Shown: positions 28,392 to 37,371, counted from the first letter of the stretch. The stretch is 64,000 nucleotides of DNA from Mordavella massiliensis (GCF_016902415.1 NZ_JACJLV010000007.1:1-64000); one strand, 5' to 3'. A program made the numbers and translations. The notes: generated from the letters alone by a model not told the origin.

Positions 28392-29441
28392 ATGGATGGA
28401 AAAATGAAAGTTGCAGTCATGACCGGGATCGGCAAAATGGGATTTGAAGAGCGGGACATCCCGAAGCCGGCAGCAGACGAGGTGCTGGTAAAGCTGGAGT
28501 ATGTCGGGATCTGCGGATCTGACATGCACTACTATGAGACCGGAGCGATCGGCGATTACGTGGTAGAGCCGCCGTTCGTACTGGGACATGAGCCGGGCGG
28601 TACGGTTGTGGAAGTGGGAGAAAATGTAACACATTTAAAAGTAGGCGACCGCGTGGCGCTGGAGCCTGGAAAGACCTGCGGAAAATGTGAATTCTGTAAA
28701 GAGGGCAAGTATAATCTCTGCCCGGATGTTATCTTTTTTGCAACACCTCCGGTAGACGGTGTATTTCAGGAGTATGTGGCACATGAGGCGGCCCTTTGCT
28801 TCAAGCTTCCGGACAATGTAAGCACCCTGGAGGGCGCGCTGATCGAGCCTCTGGCTGTCGGATTCCACGCAGCGATCCAGGGAGACGCGCATCTGGGACA
28901 GAAAGCAGTGGTAATGGGCGCAGGCTGCATCGGCCTGGTGTCCATGATGGCGCTGAAGGCAAGAGGCGTATCCGAGGTTTATGTGGTAGACCTGATGGAC
29001 AAGCGTCTGGAAAAGGCCATGGAGCTTGGAGCTACCGGCGTGATCAATGGCGGAAAAGAAGACGTGGTAGCAAAGATCAGAGAACTGACCGGGGGAATGG
29101 GAGCAGATCTGATCATAGAGACTGCAGGATCTCAGCCCACTACGGTACAGGCGATCCATGCGGCAAAGAAAGGCTCCACGATCGTTCTGGTAGGCTACAG
29201 CAAGAGCGGCGAGATGACCCTTCCCATGAGCCTGGCGCTGGACAAAGAGCTGACCTTCAAGACCGTATTCCGTTATCGCCATATTTATCCGCTGGCGATC
29301 GACGCCGTAGCAAAAGGCAAGGTAAACTTAAAAGGTATCGTTACCGACATCTTTACCCTGGATCAGGCGCAGGAAGCCATGGATCACAGCATTCACGACA
29401 AAGCAGATATCGTAAAAGCAGTGATCAAGATTGCGGAATAA
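28392..29441 (+). CDS. Zinc-dependent polyol dehydrogenase (xylitol/sorbitol type)
   Basis: A 349-residue medium-chain dehydrogenase. Catalytic-zinc residues are in GICGSDMHYYETG and LGHEPGG; the structural-zinc cysteines are in CGKCEFCKEGKYNLC, and FFATPPVDG is typical of sorbitol/xylitol dehydrogenases. The NAD-binding glycine motif is GAGCIG. In context it would oxidise xylitol to D-xylulose for the kinase upstream. Sorbitol to fructose is the alternative. Strong AGGAGG ribosome site and own promoter. Confidence 0.88.
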   Translation: MDGKMKVAVMTGIGKMGFEERDIPKPAADEVLVKLEYVGICGSDMHYYETGAIGDYVVEPPFVLGHEPGGTVVEVGENVTHLKVGDRVALEPGKTCGKCEFCKEGKYNLCPDVIFFATPPVDGVFQEYVAHEAALCFKLPDNVSTLEGALIEPLAVGFHAAIQGDAHLGQKAVVMGAGCIGLVSMMALKARGVSEVYVVDLMDKRLEKAMELGATGVINGGKEDVVAKIRELTGGMGADLIIETAGSQPTTVQAIHAAKKGSTIVLVGYSKSGEMTLPMSLALDKELTFKTVFRYRHIYPLAIDAVAKGKVNLKGIVTDIFTLDQAQEAMDHSIHDKADIVKAVIKIAE

Positions 29442-29462
29442 ATGGAAATAAAATGGAAACAA

Positions 29463-29515
29463 AATGGAAATCGGGACGTAGACCTTTGCAAAAGGTCTAC
29501 GTCCCGATTTCCATT
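29463..29515. repeat. 25-bp perfect hairpin with GGGACGTAGACCTTT core
   Basis: Two perfect 25-nt arms (29463-29487, 29491-29515) with a GCA loop. It fills the space between two convergent genes. The outer arm bases (AATGGAAATC) continue a small direct repeat AATGGAAA found three times from 29441. The core GGGACGTAGACCTTT and its inverse are identical to those of the hairpin at 53378. T-tracts are short, so it may be a bidirectional terminator or a mobile repeat. Confidence 0.9.
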
Positions 29516-29519
29516 CTGT

Positions 29520-30497
29520 TTATGCATGCAGTACTTTATGGATCAGTGTGTGCCAGTTTTTCCAGGCAATCTTTTCGATTTCTTCGTGGCTGAATCCGGC
29601 TTTTCGGATGGCCTCCATGAGCGCAGGCACGTGGGAGGCGTCCTCCAGTCCGATGGTGTAAGGCGTTGCCTGGCTGCTGAAAGAGTTCAGGGTGTCGCCT
29701 TCCAGAAATTCTGAGAAGTCGAAGCCAAATCCCACGTGATCGATGCCCATGATCTCTACCATATGGATCAGGTGTTTGACCAGGTTGTCTACGGTCTGTT
29801 CGGACTCTACCGGATGGACAAACTCGTTGAAGGAGTTTAAGCCGACCATGCCTCCGGTGTCTGCAAGCGCCTTCAGCTGTTCGTCCGTAAGGTTGCGGGC
29901 CTGGTTGCAGAGCGCCCGGCAGTTGGAGTGGGTGGCGACTACGGGTCCGGCCGCCACGTCCATGACGTCCCAGAAGGATTTGTCATTGATGTGGGACATG
30001 TCCAGGATCATGCCAAGATCCTGGATCTTTCGCACTGCTTTTCTTCCCAGGTCTGTCAGCCCGCGGTCCGGATTGCCTCTCGCGCCGGTGGCCAGCGGGT
30101 TTTCTTCGTTCCAGGTCAGGCTTGCGTGACGGGCGCCGAACTGATAAAATTCATCGATCCTGTCTACGTCTTCTCCGATGCTCTTTAATCCTTCCAGTCC
30201 GATAAAGGCATACATTTTCCCGTCTTTTATTGCTTCGTCCATATCCCGGAAGGACCGGCATACCTTCAGGATATCGGCGCAGTCTTTTTCTTCCTGCGCG
30301 ATGGCTTCCATCATCTGATGGGTTCTTTTCAGCGGATCTTTGTCATAGGGCGGATCGTTCCAGATCACGAAGATACCGCCTGTAATGCCGCCTTTTTCCA
30401 GCCGTTCGTAATGATATCTGCGGAAGATATCTCTTTCCCCGGCCAGATGGTGATGTGTAACGTCTGTCCAGATGTCACAGTGAGCGTCAAAAATCAT
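29520..30497 (-). CDS. Membrane dipeptidase (renal dipeptidase family, M19)
   Basis: A 325-residue zinc dipeptidase. Metal-binding HxD is in FDAHCDIW (residues 3-10); a bridging Glu lies in FIGLEGLKS, and later histidines in ATHSNCRALC and the GIDHVGFGFDF block complete the M19 pattern. Hydrolyses dipeptides, including some with D-residues. Downstream of the DUF819 membrane protein on the same strand, suggesting uptake and hydrolysis of a peptide-like substrate. A terminator lies between them, so coupling may be partial. Confidence 0.88.
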   Translation of the reverse strand: MIFDAHCDIWTDVTHHHLAGERDIFRRYHYERLEKGGITGGIFVIWNDPPYDKDPLKRTHQMMEAIAQEEKDCADILKVCRSFRDMDEAIKDGKMYAFIGLEGLKSIGEDVDRIDEFYQFGARHASLTWNEENPLATGARGNPDRGLTDLGRKAVRKIQDLGMILDMSHINDKSFWDVMDVAAGPVVATHSNCRALCNQARNLTDEQLKALADTGGMVGLNSFNEFVHPVESEQTVDNLVKHLIHMVEIMGIDHVGFGFDFSEFLEGDTLNSFSSQATPYTIGLEDASHVPALMEAIRKAGFSHEEIEKIAWKNWHTLIHKVLHA

Positions 30498-30546
30498 AAG
30501 TCAATCCTCATCTCCTTCTAAATGAATCACTGGAAATTGCCAGTAC

Positions 30547-30578
30547 AAAAATACAGGGGCAGATAACCGCCCCTGTAT
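30547..30578 (-). terminator. Terminator after the DUF819 gene
   Basis: On the minus strand a perfect 10-bp stem ATACAGGGGC / GCCCCTGTAT (30569-30578, 30551-30560) is followed by TTTT (30547-30550). It lies between the DUF819 stop and the dipeptidase start and may let only part of the transcripts through. Confidence 0.85.
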
Positions 30579-30587
30579 AGTGTGTGA

Positions 30588-31826
30588 TTATGCTGCGCCT
30601 AACAGACTTCCGATGATCAGGCCGCAGTATGTACCGATTACATAGCCGATGGTTCCTACGATCAGGCAGGGACCTACCAGTTTTGTCCAGCCTTTGGAAA
30701 CGGCCATGGCAGCAGATGTGGTGGGTCCGCCGATGTTGGCGTTGGACGCGCACAGGATCTCTTCCAGGTCGAACTTGAAGATCTTTCCAAGTACCAGGCT
30801 GAACAGCATATTTACAATAACTACGATCGCTGCAAATACCAGAAGCAGCGGAGAGTTCCGCACGATCAGCGGGATGGATGCCGGAACACCGATCACAAAG
30901 AAGAACAGGTAGATCAGGAAAGTTCCCATCTCATTGGTTCCCCGGATCTCGCCAAAGAATCCGGGAGCTGCGGTAGCGCAGATCATGGAGATCGTAGCGA
31001 TCCACAGATACATATTACCAAACAGGGTGTTCAGCATGGACAGTACCGGGTTGGAAGTCGGGATCACGCCGGCCAGGAAGTCCGCAACGATGCCGGATAC
31101 GGCAACGATCACGAAAGCAACGGCAACAGCCAGTGCGATATCCTTTAAGGACATTTCCTTTCTGCCCCAGTAAGCAGCGGCTGCAGTTCCTTCCGTGTCA
31201 TTGTCTGCGGTTCCGGATTCTACGGCATCCTGATGCGGATGTTTGTAGTGTTTGCGGAAAAATCCGATTCCGGGGATCATGACCAGTACGAAGAAGTACA
31301 GAGCCATCAGAAGGTTGTCGGCAACGGTGGCTGCGGAAAGCATCTCGCCGGTTACGCCAAACGCCTCACCCAGTGCAGCGAAGTTTACAGAACCGCCGAT
31401 ATAGGTTCCGGTAAATACGCCTGCCAGGGCATTGAGTTCCGGGATAAAGTTGCCGAGAACGGCAAAGCCGATGAGGGCGCCTGCCATGGTTCCCACGGAA
31501 CCGCACAGGAAGATTCCCAGAAGCCGCAAGGAGTCTTTGCCCATGTCCCGGACATTACACTGCATCAGAAGCAGCGGCAGGGACAGCGGTACGACATAGT
31601 TCCATACCGTATCCCATACCGGAGACGCGGTCGGGATGATACCTAAGTTTGACAGGATCAAAGCCATTACCAGGGCTACGATGGCGCCGCTGGCTTTGGC
31701 AGCCCAGGTGTATTTCTGTTCCAGATAGATCGCTCCGGCGGCGCCGGCAGCACAGATGGCCCAAAGAACCCAGGTGTTGTCCGCTCCTACCAGCGGATTG
31801 TCCATGTTAAAAATTTCTCCCCACAT
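30588..31826 (-). CDS. DUF819 family membrane protein (YjcL-like)
   Basis: A 412-residue protein with about 11 hydrophobic helices in two related halves, of the DUF819 family. Typical stretches are PLSLPLLLMQCNVRDMGKDSLRLLG, of which LPLLLMQCNVRDM is the most conserved, and ANIGGPTTSAAMAVSKGW. The family fold is transporter-like (related to sodium-coupled symporters), with substrate unproven. The dipeptidase next to it hints at a dipeptide or peptide-like substrate. AAAGGAGGAG precedes the ATG at 31826. Confidence 0.85.
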   Translation of the reverse strand: MWGEIFNMDNPLVGADNTWVLWAICAAGAAGAIYLEQKYTWAAKASGAIVALVMALILSNLGIIPTASPVWDTVWNYVVPLSLPLLLMQCNVRDMGKDSLRLLGIFLCGSVGTMAGALIGFAVLGNFIPELNALAGVFTGTYIGGSVNFAALGEAFGVTGEMLSAATVADNLLMALYFFVLVMIPGIGFFRKHYKHPHQDAVESGTADNDTEGTAAAAYWGRKEMSLKDIALAVAVAFVIVAVSGIVADFLAGVIPTSNPVLSMLNTLFGNMYLWIATISMICATAAPGFFGEIRGTNEMGTFLIYLFFFVIGVPASIPLIVRNSPLLLVFAAIVVIVNMLFSLVLGKIFKFDLEEILCASNANIGGPTTSAAMAVSKGWTKLVGPCLIVGTIGYVIGTYCGLIIGSLLGAA

Positions 31827-31860
31827 TTTTTCTCCTCCTTTCGCTGTAAAAACATACCGT

Positions 31861-31906
31861 AAAAAATATAGAGAGATTCAATTGTGGTAATTGAACCTCT
31901 CTATAT
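31861..31906 (-). promoter_or_regulatory. 18-bp inverted repeat at the transcription start of DUF819
   Basis: Arms 31866-31883 and 31889-31906 (ATATAGAGAGATTCAATT and its inverse with one mismatch) with a 5-nt loop, followed on the minus strand by TTTTTT (31866-31861). It begins at the -10 box, so a transcript from that promoter starts inside the arm. For transcripts reading from murF it is an intrinsic terminator; for the local promoter it looks like an operator palindrome. Confidence 0.75.
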
Positions 31907-31933
31907 TATAGTGACTTTGACAAAAAAAGTCAA
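31905..31933 (-). promoter_or_regulatory. Sigma-A promoter of the DUF819 gene
   Basis: On the minus strand TTGACT (31928-31933), a 17-bp spacer and TATAAT (31905-31910). Confidence 0.85.
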
Positions 31934-31977
31934 TCTTAGACAACAATAATTGTACACAATGGCGAAAAATGTACAGG

Positions 31978-31992
31978 AACTTTCAGAAAATT
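31978..31992. promoter_or_regulatory. CodY-box-like site
   Basis: AACTTTCAGAAAATT differs at one position from the CodY consensus AATTTTCWGAAAATT. It is 44 bp upstream of the -35 of the DUF819 promoter, near the murF stop. CodY (a GTP and branched-chain amino acid sensor) often represses peptide uptake and peptidase genes, which fits the operon, but codY itself is not in the window. Confidence 0.4.
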
Positions 31993-31998
31993 GACCTG

Positions 31999-33369
31999 CT
32001 AGAATTTCTGGAGTTCTTCCACCAGTTCCGGGAACCACATGCCGTGGGACGCTTTGACCAGTACATTATCCCCGTCGCGGATGATCTCGTTCATGACGGA
32101 CAGGAAATCAGCCTTGGTCTCAAACCAGTGTGTCTCAGTCTGCGGATTGGCGGACGCTCCTTCTGCCAGGCTTTTTGCCAGGTCTCCGATGGCACAGACT
32201 ACGTCGATGCCTTTCTCGGCGCAGTAGGCGCCTACTTCCCGGTGAAGGTCCAGTTCTTTGTCTCCCAGCTCGCCCATGTTGCCGAGGATGGCAACCTTGC
32301 GGCCGATGGCCATATCCAGTACATCGATCGCGGCTCTGGTGGAGATGGGGTTGGCATTGTAGCAGTCGTCCAGGATCATCAGCCGGCTGGTGCGGATGAT
32401 GTTGTTACGGCCCGGCATGGACGGAAGTCCTTCGATGCCGGCCTTGATCTCATCAGCGGTCAGTCCCAGTGTATAGCCTGCGGCTGCGCCTGCCAGGGCA
32501 TTGGAGATCATATGAGCGCCCGGAAGCGGTACCACGCAGGCAAAGAAAGAGCCGTCCGGCAGATGGATGGTGCAGGCTGTGCCCCGAAGTCCCAGGGGCT
32601 CGATATTGTCCGCACGGAACTGGCAGTTTTCGCCAGTGCCGAAGAATACGGGCTGGGTGCCTTTGACCGGTCCCATCTTAGCTAACAGGTCGTCGTCTCC
32701 ATTTAACAGGATGGATCCGCCGGACTTCATGTCCTGGATCATCTGGGATTTCTCCTGCAGGATGCCTTCTCTGGTCTTGAAAAATTCCAGGTGCGCCACA
32801 CCGATGTTGGTGATCACGCACACATCCGGGCTGGCTACAGAAGAGAGACGGCGCATTTCGCCGAAATGATTGACGCCCATTTCCAGAACAGCGGCCTCGT
32901 GCTCTTCGGTCAGCTGGAAAATAGTAAGGGGAAGTCCCCATTCATTATTAAAATTGCCCAGGGTCTTGTGGGTCTTATATTTCTGGGAGAGCACGGAAGC
33001 GATCATCTCTTTGGTGCTGGTTTTGCCCACGCTTCCTGTGATGCCAACCACTTTCAGATCAAAAGAATCCCGGTACAGTTTGGCAATATCAAGAAGCGCC
33101 TGTCCGGTCGATTCCACCAGGATATAGGGGAAATCTGTCTCACCCAGATCTTCATGGGAAACAACGCACAGAGCGCCTTTTTCGATGGTGTCCGGGATAA
33201 ACTGGTGGGCATTGAACTTTTCTCCGTCAATGGCAACGAATAAGTTGCCTGCTTCGACTTTCCGGCTGTCGATGACTACGCCGGTGACCTCCTGGCCCAG
33301 TTTTGCCGGGTCGCCGTGATACGTACCGCAGCAGGCTTTGGTAATGTTCTCTAATGTAAGATTTTTCAT
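31999..33369 (-). CDS. murF: UDP-MurNAc-tripeptide--D-Ala-D-Ala ligase MurF
   Basis: Adds D-Ala-D-Ala to the cytoplasmic peptidoglycan precursor. A 456-residue Mur ligase: N-terminal domain (about 1-95), central ATPase domain with the P-loop GITGSVGKTSTKEM (about 107-120) and the MGVNHFGEM metal-binding region, and a C-terminal domain (DDCYNANPISTRAAID, LGNMGELGD). It lies directly downstream of ddl, which supplies its substrate. Confidence 0.96.
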   Translation of the reverse strand: MKNLTLENITKACCGTYHGDPAKLGQEVTGVVIDSRKVEAGNLFVAIDGEKFNAHQFIPDTIEKGALCVVSHEDLGETDFPYILVESTGQALLDIAKLYRDSFDLKVVGITGSVGKTSTKEMIASVLSQKYKTHKTLGNFNNEWGLPLTIFQLTEEHEAAVLEMGVNHFGEMRRLSSVASPDVCVITNIGVAHLEFFKTREGILQEKSQMIQDMKSGGSILLNGDDDLLAKMGPVKGTQPVFFGTGENCQFRADNIEPLGLRGTACTIHLPDGSFFACVVPLPGAHMISNALAGAAAGYTLGLTADEIKAGIEGLPSMPGRNNIIRTSRLMILDDCYNANPISTRAAIDVLDMAIGRKVAILGNMGELGDKELDLHREVGAYCAEKGIDVVCAIGDLAKSLAEGASANPQTETHWFETKADFLSVMNEIIRDGDNVLVKASHGMWFPELVEELQKF

Positions 33370-33429
33370 GATAGAAGATTCCTTTCTATATACACAGTTT
33401 CTGATAGGACAGTATCAGATCCGGATCCG

Positions 33430-34494
33430 CTAATAGCGGACCCGGATCGATTCTTCGATGATCTGTTCGCAGAGCTCGCCGTAGTCCATACCGGCCGCGG
33501 CCGCAGCCTTGGGGATTAGACTGGAGGGAGTCATGCCCGGCAGACCGTTCATCTCCAGGCAGTAGAACCGTCCGTCTGTCTCGTCCACAATAAAATCCGC
33601 CCGGGCGTAGACGTCCATCCGGAGCGCTTCAAAAGCTTTTTCTCCTGCTCTTTGCATTTTTTTCTGTGTCTTTGCATCCAGAGACGCCGGTGGACAAAGT
33701 TCTGTGGCGCCGCCGCTCTGGTATTTATTTTCGTAGTTAAAAACGCCGTCTTTTGGAATGATCTCTACCAGGGGGAGAGCCTTGCCGGCTACAATGCTGC
33801 AGGCATATTCCCGGCCCTTGATATAAGGCTCGATGACGACTTCGTCCTGGCCGTCCTCTTCAAAGGACCGGCGGACAGCTTCTTTATATTCACCCTCTGT
33901 GTGGACGATATAAACGCCGATGCTGGAGCCGCTGGAACAGGGCTTGATCACCAGCGGGAGATAGTAGCCTAACTCATCCAGGGGAGTATCCTTGGCCTTC
34001 TCTGTCAGAGAAGTGCCGCGGGGCGTAGGCACCCGGGACATCTTGAAGATCTGCTTTGCTACCAGCTTATTCATGGCAAGCGAGCAGCCAAGGGAATTAG
34101 GCCCGGTGTATTTGATGCCCAGGATATCAAAGGTGGCCTGGATCTTGCCGTTTTCGCCCACCGAACCGTGGAGGGCGATAAAGGTGATGTCTGCCAGCCG
34201 GCACAGTTCTATCACATTGGGCCCGAAATAGCAGTCAGACTGATCCGGTCTGGAAAGCCGGAGCTTTTCAAGGTCCGGAGTCGTAGTCTTGATACCGTCG
34301 GCAATCTCCATGCCGGCGCCCGGAAGATCGAATACTTCTTCCAGTTTTTCGGAATCATAGGGGAGCCCGAAAAAGACGTCAAGCAGGAAGGCCTGGTGGC
34401 CTCTTTCCCGCAGGGTTTTACAGATGCCAAGTCCGGAAGTTAAGGATACGTCTCTTTCCGGGCTTAAGCCTCCTGCAAGTACAATGATTTTCAT
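33430..34494 (-). CDS. ddl: D-alanine--D-alanine ligase
   Basis: Makes the D-Ala-D-Ala dipeptide used by MurF. A 354-residue ATP-grasp enzyme with IIVLAGGLSPERDVSLTSG at the N-terminus, HGSVGENGKIQATFDILG, KPCSSGSSIGV and the metal-binding FYCLEMNGLPGMT. The start is ATG at 34494 after AAGGAGA; six extra codons upstream lack support. A near-perfect 14-bp stem-loop (33418-33448) spans the stop codon but has no T-run, so murF is probably co-transcribed. Confidence 0.95.
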   Translation of the reverse strand: MKIIVLAGGLSPERDVSLTSGLGICKTLRERGHQAFLLDVFFGLPYDSEKLEEVFDLPGAGMEIADGIKTTTPDLEKLRLSRPDQSDCYFGPNVIELCRLADITFIALHGSVGENGKIQATFDILGIKYTGPNSLGCSLAMNKLVAKQIFKMSRVPTPRGTSLTEKAKDTPLDELGYYLPLVIKPCSSGSSIGVYIVHTEGEYKEAVRRSFEEDGQDEVVIEPYIKGREYACSIVAGKALPLVEIIPKDGVFNYENKYQSGGATELCPPASLDAKTQKKMQRAGEKAFEALRMDVYARADFIVDETDGRFYCLEMNGLPGMTPSSLIPKAAAAAGMDYGELCEQIIEESIRVRY

Positions 34495-34531
34495 AAAAAT
34501 GGTCTCCTTCACATAGGGTTATCTTTTATAT

Positions 34532-35983
34532 TTATGCTTTGTTCACCTGATCCAGAAGGTTCTTCTTCACCTCGTAGAGACGGGGAGAGAGATCCACATA
34601 GATCTGGTGCGGATAGAAGAGACGCTTGGTCTCCTCCCACAGGGAATCCTTTTCCTGCCGGCAGTAGTCGGCGATCTCTTTTACGCTGGGAGACTGGTAG
34701 ATGCATTCGCCGTTCCGGAATACGGGAACCATCATTTCCCGCAGGGTATAGGAACCGCCAGGCATCTTCGTCTTTTTCCAGGTCTCGATCGGATCGAAAA
34801 GGAGCATGTCCTCGGAAGGATCAAAGGTCTCGTCTGCGAAGCAGATCAGGTCTGCCTTTACCTTGCCGGAATCCTTCTCATAGACACGGTAAATGGTTTT
34901 ATTTCCCGGGTTGGTAATCTTCTCTGTATTTTCAGAGATCTTGATCTTGGGGATAAATTCCCCTTCGCTGTTCTGGATCGCAGCCAGCTTATAGACGCCG
35001 CCAAAGGACGGGCAGTCCTTGGAGGTGATCAGGTGTGTGCCCACGCCCCAGGAATTGATGGCCGCGCCCTGCATCTTCAGATCATGGAGGAGATACTCGT
35101 CCAGATCATTGGAAGCAGTGATCGTGGCGTCCGTAAAACCGGCTTCATCCAGCATCTTTCTCGCCTGTTTGGACAGATAAGCCAGGTCGCCGCTGTCCAG
35201 GCGGATGCCGTATTTGCCGAATTTCCGGCCGGATTCTTTAAATTCACGGAAGACACGGATGGCGTTTGGAACGCCGGACTTTAATGTGTCGTAAGTGTCC
35301 ACCAGAAGCGTACAGTTATCCGGATAGAGGTCTGCATAGGCTTTGAAAGCCGTATATTCATCCGGGAAACTCATGATCCAGCTGTGGGCATGGGTTCCCA
35401 TGACCGGCACGTCAAAGAGCTGTCCGGCCAGTACATTGGAAGTTCCCACGCAGCCGCCGATGATCGCGGCTCTGGCTCCGTAAAGGCCGGCGTCTGGTCC
35501 CTGGGCCCTGCGGAGTCCGAATTCCATAATCCCGTCTCCGTTCGCCGCATAGACGACCCGGGAAGCCTTGGTGGCGATCAGGCACTGGTGGTTTAAGATC
35601 GTAAGGATAGCAGTTTCCACAAGCTGCGCCTCCATAATGGGGGCGATCACCTTTAAGATCGGCTCCTTGGGGAAGATCACGCTTCCTTCAGGAATGGCGT
35701 AAATATCGCCGCTGAAATGAAAACCGCTCAGATAATGGAGAAAGTCTTCGCTGAAAATGCCAAGCCCTCTCAGATAATCTACATCTTCATAGGTGAAATT
35801 CAGGTTTTTGATATAGTCGATCACCTGTTCCAGCCCTGCGCAGATGGAATATCCGTTATTACAAGGGTTGGCGCGGAAAAACACATCAAAGATCACTTTC
35901 TCGTTCTGCCCTTTGACGTAATATCCCTGCATCATGGTCAATTCATACAAGTCTGTCAGCAAAGTCAGATCCTGCTTATTCAT
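34532..35983 (-). CDS. pncB: Nicotinate phosphoribosyltransferase
   Basis: Salvages nicotinate to nicotinate mononucleotide for NAD synthesis. A 483-residue type II phosphoribosyltransferase: opening LTLLTDLYELTMMQGYY, FDVFFRANPCNNGYSICAGLEQ, the FGLRRAQGPDAGLYGARAAIIGG block (within it RRAQGPDAG), and IRLDSGDLAYLSKQARKMLD binding the phosphoribosyl group. ATG at 35983 follows AAAGGAG. The downstream ddl begins 37 bp after its stop on the same strand. Confidence 0.95.
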   Translation of the reverse strand: MNKQDLTLLTDLYELTMMQGYYVKGQNEKVIFDVFFRANPCNNGYSICAGLEQVIDYIKNLNFTYEDVDYLRGLGIFSEDFLHYLSGFHFSGDIYAIPEGSVIFPKEPILKVIAPIMEAQLVETAILTILNHQCLIATKASRVVYAANGDGIMEFGLRRAQGPDAGLYGARAAIIGGCVGTSNVLAGQLFDVPVMGTHAHSWIMSFPDEYTAFKAYADLYPDNCTLLVDTYDTLKSGVPNAIRVFREFKESGRKFGKYGIRLDSGDLAYLSKQARKMLDEAGFTDATITASNDLDEYLLHDLKMQGAAINSWGVGTHLITSKDCPSFGGVYKLAAIQNSEGEFIPKIKISENTEKITNPGNKTIYRVYEKDSGKVKADLICFADETFDPSEDMLLFDPIETWKKTKMPGGSYTLREMMVPVFRNGECIYQSPSVKEIADYCRQEKDSLWEETKRLFYPHQIYVDLSPRLYEVKKNLLDQVNKA

Positions 35984-36040
35984 GATTAACACTCCTTTTC
36001 TGGCATAGGCAGAATGTCCTGCCGAAACATCATTTCGTAT

Positions 36041-36069
36041 ATTATAGCATCAGTGGAGACAAAAGTAAA
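36041..36069 (-). promoter_or_regulatory. Sigma-A promoter of pncB
   Basis: On the minus strand TTTACT (36064-36069), a 17-bp spacer and consensus TATAAT (36041-36046), 58 bp upstream of the pncB start. Confidence 0.75.
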
Positions 36070-36087
36070 AGAAAAACCCGGACTGTT

Positions 36088-36822
36088 TTATAAAAGCGAC
36101 TGGTTCTTTCTGATCGTCTCCTGGATCAGGTCAGAACAGTAAGTGCTCAGATGTTTCCGGGTGTCTTTGTCGAGTTCCTCCAGCCGGATCGGAGCGCCGT
36201 ATTCAATGACCACATGGGTCTTTTTTACCTTTGGAAGGTGGTTCTCAAAGATCTCGGCGGTGTTGTTCATGCTGATCGGAATGATGGGACATCCGGCTTT
36301 TTCCGCAATCTTAAAAGAGCCGCTGTGGAAAGGCAGCAGGCTTAATTCTTCGCCGCTGTTGCGGGTCCCTTCCGGGAAAATGCAGATGGAGATCCCGCGT
36401 TTGATATAATCAATGGCGGTCAGGATCGTTTTTAAGCCCTCTTTGGGTGTGGAGCGGTCAAGGAACAGGCAGTAGAGCCGGTTCATCCAGTCCCGGAGAA
36501 GGGGGTAGCGCAGCATTTCCTTTTTGGCGATATAGCCGGTCAGCCGTCTGCATCTGGAATAAGTCAGAAGGATGTCAAAATAGCTGCGGTGGTTCCCGAT
36601 AAACAGGACCGGTTCATCCGGGATATTTTCCTCGCCGATGACAGTGACCTGGACGCCTGCGACCCGGAGCATCACCCGGAACATCCACTGGACCAGGCGC
36701 AGGCAGCGGTAATCGCTGGCCTCCTGATCTTTTTTCGCGCGGAGTTTCTCCACCAGAAGGACGGGAATCCCCAGAACCAGATAGAGAAACAAAAGGATTG
36801 CAATGATCAGAAATCGTATCAT
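36088..36822 (-). CDS. plsC: 1-acyl-sn-glycerol-3-phosphate acyltransferase PlsC
   Basis: Acylates lysophosphatidic acid to phosphatidic acid at the membrane. A 244-residue protein with an N-terminal hydrophobic helix (about 3-23), the catalytic HX4D motif in NHRSYFDILL and the substrate motif FPEGTRNSGEEL. It is divergent from the PrcB-like lipoprotein gene and upstream of pncB on the same strand. Confidence 0.92.
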   Translation of the reverse strand: MIRFLIIAILLFLYLVLGIPVLLVEKLRAKKDQEASDYRCLRLVQWMFRVMLRVAGVQVTVIGEENIPDEPVLFIGNHRSYFDILLTYSRCRRLTGYIAKKEMLRYPLLRDWMNRLYCLFLDRSTPKEGLKTILTAIDYIKRGISICIFPEGTRNSGEELSLLPFHSGSFKIAEKAGCPIIPISMNNTAEIFENHLPKVKKTHVVIEYGAPIRLEELDKDTRKHLSTYCSDLIQETIRKNQSLL

Positions 36823-36951
36823 ACAGGAAACCTCTCTTTAGTAATTTCATCATATAGAACATTTTCCCACCTATCATAACATATTTCTGGCATTTTTCCT
36901 AGAGTCGCTGTGTATGATAATAAAGAGAAAAAGCAGTTTTTCCGGGGGCAT

Positions 36952-37371
36952 ATGAAAAGAAGGATCAAAGCTTGTGTCTGTGCCGCTTTTTTTGCCGCGT
37001 CTGCGTTTGTCTTCGCCGGGTGCAGCATACAGAACATGGAGCCGGAGAGGATCCGGGATGTGGAATATACGGTGGTGGATAAGGACGAGGTGCCGGAAGA
37101 ATTCAAAGCCCGGATCGAGGAGGAAAAAGAAGAGCCAATGAAGCTCTTTTACGCGGACGGAGGGTATCTGTACGCGGCCAGAGGATACGGGGAACAGAAG
37201 ACCAGCGGATACAGCGTCAGAGTGACAGACTGTTTTGAAGGGGAGGAGGGCGTCTATATCGAGACCAGCCTGCTGGGACCGGACAAAGGAGAAGAGATCA
37301 GAAAAAGTGCCGCCTGTCCCTATGTGGTGGTGAAGATGGAATATATCGATAAGCAGATTATTTTTCAGTAG
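36952..37371 (+). CDS. Putative lipoprotein with PrcB-like C-terminal domain
   Basis: A 139-residue protein. Starting at ATG 36952 gives a basic signal peptide and lipobox FAGCS with the lipid-modified cysteine near residue 24. The C-terminal half (GGYLYAARGYGEQKTSGYSV, VYIETSLLGP) matches the PrcB_C domain, known in protease-complex partners of spirochaetes. The frame is open upstream to 36910, but that would bury the signal peptide. The ribosome site is weak. It precedes sipL by 13 bp, so a role at the forespore envelope is possible but unproven. Confidence 0.65.
   Translation: MKRRIKACVCAAFFAASAFVFAGCSIQNMEPERIRDVEYTVVDKDEVPEEFKARIEEEKEEPMKLFYADGGYLYAARGYGEQKTSGYSVRVTDCFEGEEGVYIETSLLGPDKGEEIRKSAACPYVVVKMEYIDKQIIFQ

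Noticed and set aside
29442-29714. A 90-codon frame starting after the polyol dehydrogenase
   Set aside because: It reads through the hairpin repeat and antisense to the dipeptidase; no ribosome site.
33652-33972. Long plus-strand frames across ddl, murF and pncB
   Set aside because: They overlap clear enzymes on the minus strand and have no start signals or conserved domains.
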